A stretch of 64,000 bases of DNA from Pseudomonas tensinigenes (lineage in GTDB: Bacteria; Pseudomonadota; Gammaproteobacteria; Pseudomonadales; Pseudomonadaceae). Position 1 is the first letter of the stretch; each line of letters starts with the position of its first letter. The stretch covers positions 2,535,501-2,599,500 of the forward strand of contig NZ_CP077089.1 of NCBI RefSeq assembly GCF_014268445.2, given 5' to 3'. Made by a program: the position numbers and the translations under genes. This document shows, one piece after another, positions 52,606 through 58,800 of the stretch. Below the pieces are notes generated by a model. The model searched no databases, was not told the DNA's origin, and saw only the letters and a program-made list of their open reading frames with translations.

Positions 52606-53163
52606 TCAGTTGGCGCGCTTGTCATCGCCCGGCTCGCCGCCGACATGTACGCCACGATCATCCCCCGGTTCGCCAGCTGCATGCAGGCCCCGGTCGTCAC
52701 CGACTTCACCCGCGCGATGGACGCCATGGTCGTCGCCGACTTCGCCTGCCCGGTGCACGCCGCGATCATCGCCTGGTTCGGCGTGGGTGCCGCTGCGTCC
52801 TGAGGAGGCGGAGTTGCCGGCGTGTCCGGAGCCCTGCCCGCCGCCGCTGTGACCGCTGCCGCCGTCACCGTGGCCACTTCCGCCATTGCCACTGCCGCCG
52901 TGTCCACCACCATTGCCGCCACCGCCACCGCCACCGCCACCGCCACCGCCACCGCCTCCACTACCACCATGCCCGCCGCCATTGCCGCCACCGTTACCGC
53001 CACCCCCTCCGCCATGTCCACCGCCGCCACTCCCTCCACCACCACTGCCACCTTCCTTGGCCTGAACACTGGACACTCCCGACAAACTGTCCGGAATGAG
53101 TACCGTAGACGCCGACAGAACTGCGCCGATGGCCATTGCGAGCACGAGCTTTTTAATGTGCAT
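52606..53163 (-). CDS. Secreted glycine-rich protein with 12-residue GDD repeats
   Basis: A 185-residue protein with a GGAG ribosome site and a signal peptide (hydrophobic LVLAMAIGAVLSAST, cleavage probably after VQA at 35). Residues 37-113 are almost wholly Gly, with Ser, His and Asn. Residues 131-181 are four 12-residue repeats of the form GDDRGVHRAGEV or GDDRGVHVGGEP, plus a final GDD. No known domain. It follows the second gspF on the same strand and may be exported with that system. Its repeats are rich in Asp, Glu and His, but metal binding is only a guess. Length is likely to vary between strains because the Gly tract is repetitive. Confidence 0.8.
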   Translation of the reverse strand: MHIKKLVLAMAIGAVLSASTVLIPDSLSGVSSVQAKEGGSGGGGSGGGGHGGGGGGNGGGNGGGHGGSGGGGGGGGGGGGGGGNGGGHGGSGNGGSGHGDGGSGHSGGGQGSGHAGNSASSGRSGTHAEPGDDRGVHRAGEVGDDHGVHRAGEVGDDRGLHAAGEPGDDRGVHVGGEPGDDKRAN

Positions 53164-53238
53164 ATCGTTCTCCGTCTTTGTGGTTTTGTTTGGGAACGTA
53201 GAAGTGCGTTGTTGCCGGGATCGGACCCGTTCCCGGAG

Positions 53239-54426
53239 TCAGTGAATACTCGAAGCCAGTTCGAAAATCGGGATGTACATCAGGATCACGATGACCCCGA
53301 TCAGCAGGCCGATAAACGTCATCAGCAGCGGTTCGAACAACTTCACGAACCACTCCAGCCAACGGCTGATTTCCTCGTCGTAGAAGTCGGCGCTGCGTTC
53401 CATCATCTGCCCGAGGTTGCCGGACTGTTCGCCCGCGCGCAGCAGGCGCAGGGACACCGGCGTCACCAGGTGATTGAGTTCCAGCGCGGTAGACAATGAT
53501 TGCCCCTCGCGCACCCGCTCGCAGGCCTGGTCCAGCCGGACCCGTGAAGCCACGGTGAGCAAACCGCGCACCATGCCCATGGCGGTCACCAGCGGAATCC
53601 CGCCCTGCAGCAGAATCCCCAGCGACCGATAAAAGCGCGCCAGCTCATACATGAAAATCCGTTGATGCACCGCCGGCAGTTTCTCCACCAACCGATCCAG
53701 CCCTCGGCGAAACGCCGGTTGCTTTTGCAGCACGGCGAGGGCGATGACAATCGCGGCCAACCCAGCGAAGAATTCAGCCTGATGCGCATGCAGAAACATG
53801 CCGCTGCTCATCAACACCTGCGACAGCCACGGCAGGTTATTGCCCAACCCTTCAAACACCAGACTGAAGCGCGGCACCACATAACCCATCAGGAACAGCA
53901 CCACGCCACCGCCGACGATCAGCAACAGCATCGGGTAGATCGACGCGCTGATGATCTTCTGCCGCACCTCGTCCATGCGCTGGCGATAACTGACGTAACG
54001 GCCCAGCGCATCGCCGACCGCGCCGGTCTTTTCGCTGGACTGCACCAACGCCACGTACAACGGTGGGAACACCGCCGACAACTGGCCCAATGCCTGCGAG
54101 AAGGATTTGCCCTCGTACAGCAGGCGTACCAGCTCACTCAAGGTTTTCCGGGCGGCGGGGGCGGTTTCTTTTTCGGCGAGGCTTTCCAGCGCATCGATCA
54201 ACGGCAGACCGGCATTGAGCAGCGTGGTCAGTTCCTGGCTGAACAACACCAGATTGAAGGTCTCGCGCTGGCGCAGTTTCAGCGAGCGCCAATGCTTGTC
54301 GGCGTGCGAACTGAGCACACGCAAACCCTGATCCTCGGCGATCCGCCGCGCCTCGCTGTCGCCCGGCGCTTCCACGCTCAAGGACACCACACCAGCCTTG
54401 CCGACCGCTTTCACATGAAATCGCAT
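53239..54426 (-). CDS. gspF: Type II secretion platform protein GspF, second set
   Basis: A 395-residue GspF with two T2SSF repeats: FSQELTTLLNAGLPLIDALESL near 70-91 and ELARFYRSLGILLQGGIPLVTAMG near 265-290. Membrane helices lie at about 168-190, 215-238 and 372-392. ATG 54426 is used; an in-frame TTG at 54450 would overlap gspG. The glutamate motifs SSEKTGAVGDALGRYV and AGEQSGNLGQMMERSADFY are intact. It is not a close copy of the gspF at 1689, so the two belong to different Gsp sets. The order gspG-gspF without gspE nearby implies that other genes of this set lie elsewhere. Confidence 0.93.
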   Translation of the reverse strand: MRFHVKAVGKAGVVSLSVEAPGDSEARRIAEDQGLRVLSSHADKHWRSLKLRQRETFNLVLFSQELTTLLNAGLPLIDALESLAEKETAPAARKTLSELVRLLYEGKSFSQALGQLSAVFPPLYVALVQSSEKTGAVGDALGRYVSYRQRMDEVRQKIISASIYPMLLLIVGGGVVLFLMGYVVPRFSLVFEGLGNNLPWLSQVLMSSGMFLHAHQAEFFAGLAAIVIALAVLQKQPAFRRGLDRLVEKLPAVHQRIFMYELARFYRSLGILLQGGIPLVTAMGMVRGLLTVASRVRLDQACERVREGQSLSTALELNHLVTPVSLRLLRAGEQSGNLGQMMERSADFYDEEISRWLEWFVKLFEPLLMTFIGLLIGVIVILMYIPIFELASSIH

Positions 54427-54440
54427 GGGCCTCGCTCCGC

Positions 54441-54869
54441 TCACTGCCAATTGGTTACTTCAGCGTTTTCGCCTTCGCCGCCGGGCTGGCCGTCCTTGCC
54501 CATCGACAGCAGGTCGTACTCACTGTTTTCGCCGGGATAGCGGTAGGCGTAATTACGCCCCCACGGATCCTGCGGCAGTTTTTTCTGCAAGTACGGGCCG
54601 GTCCATTTCGCTTCGTCACTTGGCGCGATGACCAACGCTTGCAAGCCCTGTTCGGTGGAGGGGTAGTGGCCGACTTCCAGTCGATAGATATCCAGCGCTT
54701 TGCTCAGCCCTTCGATTTGCGCCTTGGCCACTTTCACCTCGGAGCGACCGAGTTGGGCGAAGTATTTCGGCGCGACGATCCCGGCCAGCAGGCCGAGCAC
54801 CACCAGCACCACGAGCAATTCGAGCAGGGTAAAACCGCGTTGGCCACGCGGACGAAATTGCAGCTTCAT
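54441..54869 (-). CDS. gspG: Major pseudopilin GspG
   Basis: A 142-residue pseudopilin. The prepilin peptidase site is RG-FTLLELLVVLVVLG at residues 9-24, with cleavage before Phe and the Glu at mature position 5. The C-terminal globular part has the GspG pattern PSTEQGLQALV and KKLPQDPWGRNYAYRYPG, and the calcium-site end SMGKDGQPGGEGENAEVTNWQ. ATG 54869 has GGGAGG directly upstream. Transcribed ahead of the second gspF and divergent from the lytic transglycosylase. Confidence 0.96.
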   Translation of the reverse strand: MKLQFRPRGQRGFTLLELLVVLVVLGLLAGIVAPKYFAQLGRSEVKVAKAQIEGLSKALDIYRLEVGHYPSTEQGLQALVIAPSDEAKWTGPYLQKKLPQDPWGRNYAYRYPGENSEYDLLSMGKDGQPGGEGENAEVTNWQ

Positions 54870-54987
54870 GATGACCTCCCGTGAGTGGCAGCCGTGTCGC
54901 CAGAAGGGCTTATGCAATTGCCATGCTCAGCCCCACTGAAAATCACTGGATTGGCTGAAACCCTTGTAATCAGGGCATCTCCAGAGT

Positions 54988-55003
54988 CGGCACAGTGCTT
55001 GCG
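54988..55003 (+). promoter_or_regulatory. Sigma54-like promoter before the lytic transglycosylase gene
   Basis: CGGCACAGTGCTTGCG has GG and GC at the right 12-base offset and matches TGGCAC-N5-TTGC at 14 or more positions. It lies 72 bases before the transglycosylase start and resembles the perfect sigma54 site before mnxG. Both genes may therefore share one regulator. Confidence 0.6.
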
Positions 55004-55074
55004 TATGGCTCAAACGTGATCGGCCATTGGGGCATTTCCCCCAATTTATCGGGGTCGATCCGGGGAGGCCCGAC

Positions 55075-55683
55075 ATGAAATTTCTCGCCAGCGGATTGCT
55101 CGGATGTGTGCTGCTCAGCGGCGCCGCGCAGGCCGATGTGTTCATCTCGGTGGACGCCAAGGGCAGCTATGTACTGTCCAACGTTCACCGGCCCGGACGC
55201 ACCTACGAACGGGTGATCCACGAGGCTGAATTGCCTGTGGCCAGCCTCGATCAGCAGCCGCAAATGATCGCCAATCAGCCCTACGCGGAACTGGTTTCGG
55301 CGGCGGCCAAGGTCAATCAATTACCCGAGGCGCTGCTGCACGCAGTGATCAACGCCGAATCCCGTTACAACCCCGGCGCCACCTCGCCCAAAGGTGCGGG
55401 CGGGCTGATGCAGTTGATGCCCGACACCGCGCGGGAACTGGGTGTGACCGACGTCTACGACCCCAAGGCCAACATCCAGGGCGGGGCCAAATATCTCAAG
55501 CGCCTGATGACCCTGTTCGACAACGACATCGCCCTCGCCGTAGCGGCTTACAACGCAGGTCCCGACGCGGTGCTCAGCCGTGGTCGAGTGATTCCGCCGT
55601 TCGCCGAAACCCAGCGTTATGTACCGAATGTGTTGCGTCAGTACCGGCGTCTGCAGGGCCTGGCGATGGATGCGCCATTGTAA
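55075..55683 (+). CDS. Secreted lytic murein transglycosylase (Slt/LT domain)
   Basis: A 202-residue protein with signal peptide (cleavage after AQA near 20). The SLT domain spans about 85-195: catalytic Glu in VINAESRYNPGATSPKGAGGLMQLMPDTARELG near 107, then VYDPKANIQGGAKYLKRLM and AAYNAGPDAV near 165. A short DUF4124-like N-terminal stretch (DVFISVDAKGSYVLSNVHRPG) precedes it. It cuts peptidoglycan, probably to let an envelope-spanning secretion machine assemble. Position next to gspG and mnxG fits such a role. Confidence 0.92.
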   Translation: MKFLASGLLGCVLLSGAAQADVFISVDAKGSYVLSNVHRPGRTYERVIHEAELPVASLDQQPQMIANQPYAELVSAAAKVNQLPEALLHAVINAESRYNPGATSPKGAGGLMQLMPDTARELGVTDVYDPKANIQGGAKYLKRLMTLFDNDIALAVAAYNAGPDAVLSRGRVIPPFAETQRYVPNVLRQYRRLQGLAMDAPL

Positions 55684-55690
55684 TCCCCAA

Positions 55691-55747
55691 CCGGTTTTCC
55701 CCACTTTCGGGGTAAACCGATGACACCCGAAAAGTGGGGAAAACGGG
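55691..55747. repeat. Intergenic inverted repeat
   Basis: CCGGTTTTCCCCACTTTCGG at 55691 pairs with CCCGAAAAGTGGGGAAAACG at 55726 with a one-base bulge; the loop is about 14 bases. Between the transglycosylase stop and the mnxG promoter. Lacks a T run, so it may be an operator for the sigma54 activator, a terminator or a spacer element. Confidence 0.7.
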
Positions 55748-55812
55748 TGGGGTATATCCCCCGGATTCTCAAGTGGTCGCGGTAACTGATTGAACATTAA
55801 TGAGATTTTTTG

Positions 55813-55828
55813 TGGCACGCGGATTGCT
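55813..55828 (+). promoter_or_regulatory. Sigma54 promoter of mnxG
   Basis: TGGCACGCGGATTGCT matches the sigma54 consensus TGGCACG-N4-TTGCW at every fixed position. It lies 56 bases before ATG 55884, so transcription from about 55840 excludes the longer in-frame start at 55800. A sigma54-dependent response regulator (MnxR) is known to be essential for Mn oxidation in P. putida GB-1. Confidence 0.9.
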
Positions 55829-55883
55829 CCGAGGCATTTGTCGAGAAGTGTTCCCACGAGCACCCACTACGAGGTTCCTGATC

Positions 55884-58800
55884 ATGGCTGGCTTTCCTCA
55901 CGCTCCGTCCCTGATTAACTGGCTGCTGATTCTGGCCTCGATGCTCAGCGTCGAGCTGGCCGGCGCGGCCGTACGTTGCGAGCGCAATCTGGTGGCCAAC
56001 GTCGTCGCCTTCGATCAACCGCTGATGTTCAACCGCCTCGGTGCACAGAATGCCAACGGCATGATGTACGCCCTGCGTCGCGACGTGGTCGATGAGCATG
56101 ATGTGTCGCTGGCGTACGGCGGTTCAGCGGTGCCGGGCAAAGTATCGCTGCGCCCGGACAAGCGCCCACGGCCATTGGTGTTACGCGTGGCGGCCGGCGA
56201 TTGCCTGACGATCAATCTGCAGAACCTGCTCGACTATCAGGCCAACCCGAACAAGCACTTTGAAAACGAGGGCGAAGAAGAGGGCGCGGAAAACGCCAAC
56301 GGCGCCGAAGACTTCAAAGTCGATGAGCAGGTGGCGGATCGTCACGTCGGTTTCCAGGTCAATGGCCTGCAAGCGGTGAACAGCATCGATGACATTTCTT
56401 CGTTCACCGGGCGTAACGCCAACACCCTTGTGCCTCCCGGCGCGAGCCGTTCCTACACCTTGTTCGCCGAACGTGAAGGCGCGTTTGCCGTGAGCAGCCG
56501 TGGCGCAACGTTTGGCGGCGAGGGCGCGGCCGGCAACGTCGCCAATGGTTTGTTCGGCCAGGTCGTCGTCCTGCCCAAGGGTGGCCGCACTTATCGCAAC
56601 ACCCTCACCGAAGAAGAAATGCGCCTGGCCACGACTGGCCGCGCACCCACTGGCCAACCGATCGTTGATTACCAGGCGCGCTACCCACAGCGCGAACCGT
56701 GGTTGCGCGAAGGCAAGGCTGGCACGCCGATCATCGGCATGGTCGACGGCAATGAAATCATTTCCAGCGAAAGCGATGCGATTGTCATGGGCAGCAACGC
56801 CGACGGCAGCTTCCCGTCCAGCACCTACCCGCTGGAGTCGATGGGAAAACGCAACCCGGCGATCCCCAACCGCCTCGAAGCGTTCCGCGATTTTGCCTCG
56901 CAGTTCCAGGATGAAACCGCCGCCACCCAAGCATTCCCCGCCTATTGGGCCGACCCGGTGATGGCCCATGTGCTGGAGCCGACCCGCGACTCGTTCATGA
57001 TCAACTACGGCTCCGGCGGCATGGGCGCCGAAGTGGTCGCCAACCGCTTGGGCGTGGGGCCGATGCACGACTGCCTGTCGTGTGCCTATGAAGAGTTTTT
57101 CCTCAGTTCCCACACCGTTGGCGATGTAGCGATGCTGGTGGATGTGCCGGCCAACACCGGGCTTGAGAACATCGCCCCCGGCCAGACACCGCGCGCCGAT
57201 CAGATCGGTGTGAAAGCGACCATGGCCCTGTATCCGTCGGAGCCGTCGAACGTCAACCACAGCTACATCGGTGACTTCGTCAAATTCCGCAATACCCACA
57301 ATGGCCACGAGCAACACATCTTCCACCTGCACGGCCATCAGTGGCTGTTCAACCCCAACGACGACAACTCCGATTACGTCGATGCCCAGGGCATCGGCCC
57401 GGGCGCCGGTTATACCTATGAAATCGCCAACGGTGGTTCGGGCAACCGCAACCGCGTGGCCGGCGATGCGATCTATCACTGCCATTTCTATCCGCACTTT
57501 GCCCAAGGCATGTGGGCCATGTGGCGGGTGCACGATGTCTTCGAAGAAGGCACTCGACTCGATGTTTCGCAGCAGGGCGCCGACGGTTACCACAGCGAAC
57601 CGTTTGCCTTGCGCAGTGGCAAACCGGCGGCGGGTGCACGGGCCTTGCCCGATGGCGAAATCGTCGCCGGTACGCCAATTCCGGCCATCGTGCCGCTTCC
57701 GGGCAAAGCCATGGCGCCAATGCCGGGCAAAGTCGTGGTGGTGCCGAAAATCGGTGAAACCCTGATCGCCGGCAATGATGACGACGAGGATGAAGAAGAG
57801 GGCGATGACGACGGCGAGCACCATGGTGGCAACGCCGGCGGTCAAGCCATCGGCTCATTGGCGCTGGTCGATCGCAGCGAAGCCAACCGCAATGCCGACG
57901 GCAGCCTGAAAAACCCTGGCTATCCGTTCTGGATCGGCGGCATGGAAAGTTCGGTCGGCCAGCGTCCGCCAACCCCGCCGCTGGACATGCTCGACGCGGC
58001 CACCGCGCAATCGCTCAAGGCCAGCGGCAAAGCGCTGTGGGCCAACCTCGACCCGGCGCAGTCCGGTGGTTGGGATGGCGGCTTGCAACGGCACGCACTG
58101 GATGGCGTTGCGGCGGGTGGCGAAGCGCACACCGTGACCACCTCGCTGGATTTCTCCAAGGAAGTCACCCGCGCCAAACCGATTTACCTGCCGGAAGAAG
58201 GCACCGAAGTCGAACAGGCGGCGATGGCTTTCCACGCGAAAAAAGATCACCCAAGCTACGCCTTGCTGCCCGGCAATCAAGTGGTGGCCAAGGCGTTCCG
58301 CACCAACGGCGCCTTGCCGATGGCGGGTGCACCGTACTACGAACCGTGCATGGATGACCGGCAAAAACGCCTGACCGCCAGCGCCGGTAGCGGTGAATTC
58401 GCCAGCGGTGAACGCATCGACGGCATGTCCTTCGTCGGCGCCTCGACCTTCACTGCCGACCGCCCACGGATCTACAAAGCCGCCAACATCCAGTTCGACG
58501 CGGTGTACAACAAGGTCGGTTATCACTTTCCGCAGGCGCGCATTCTCGCGCTGTGGGAAGACGCCTGGCCGGTGATCACCAAGCAGCGTCCACCAGAACC
58601 GCTGGTGATGCGCATGAACACTTTCGATTGCGTGCAATACCAGCAAACCAACCTGGTGCCGGCCACCTATGAGATGGACGACTATCAGGTGCGCACGCCG
58701 ACCGACGTGATCGGCCAGCACATTCACCTGCCGAAGTGGGATCTGACCTCGGCGGACGGCTCGTCCAACGGCTGGAACTACGAGGACGGCGTGCTCTCGC

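Noticed and set aside
52621..52773. CRISPR-like 36-base repeats
   Set aside because: They are in-frame coding repeats of the glycine-rich protein, with no unique spacers.
54886..54902. Possible sigma54 site for gspG on the minus strand (TGGCGACACGGCTGCCA)
   Set aside because: It matches only the GG/GC core, and the start it predicts would fall within the ribosome site of gspG.
55800..55883. N-terminal extension of mnxG from 55800
   Set aside because: The sigma54 promoter at 55813 lies inside it, and the ATG at 55884 has a better ribosome site and gives a normal signal peptide.
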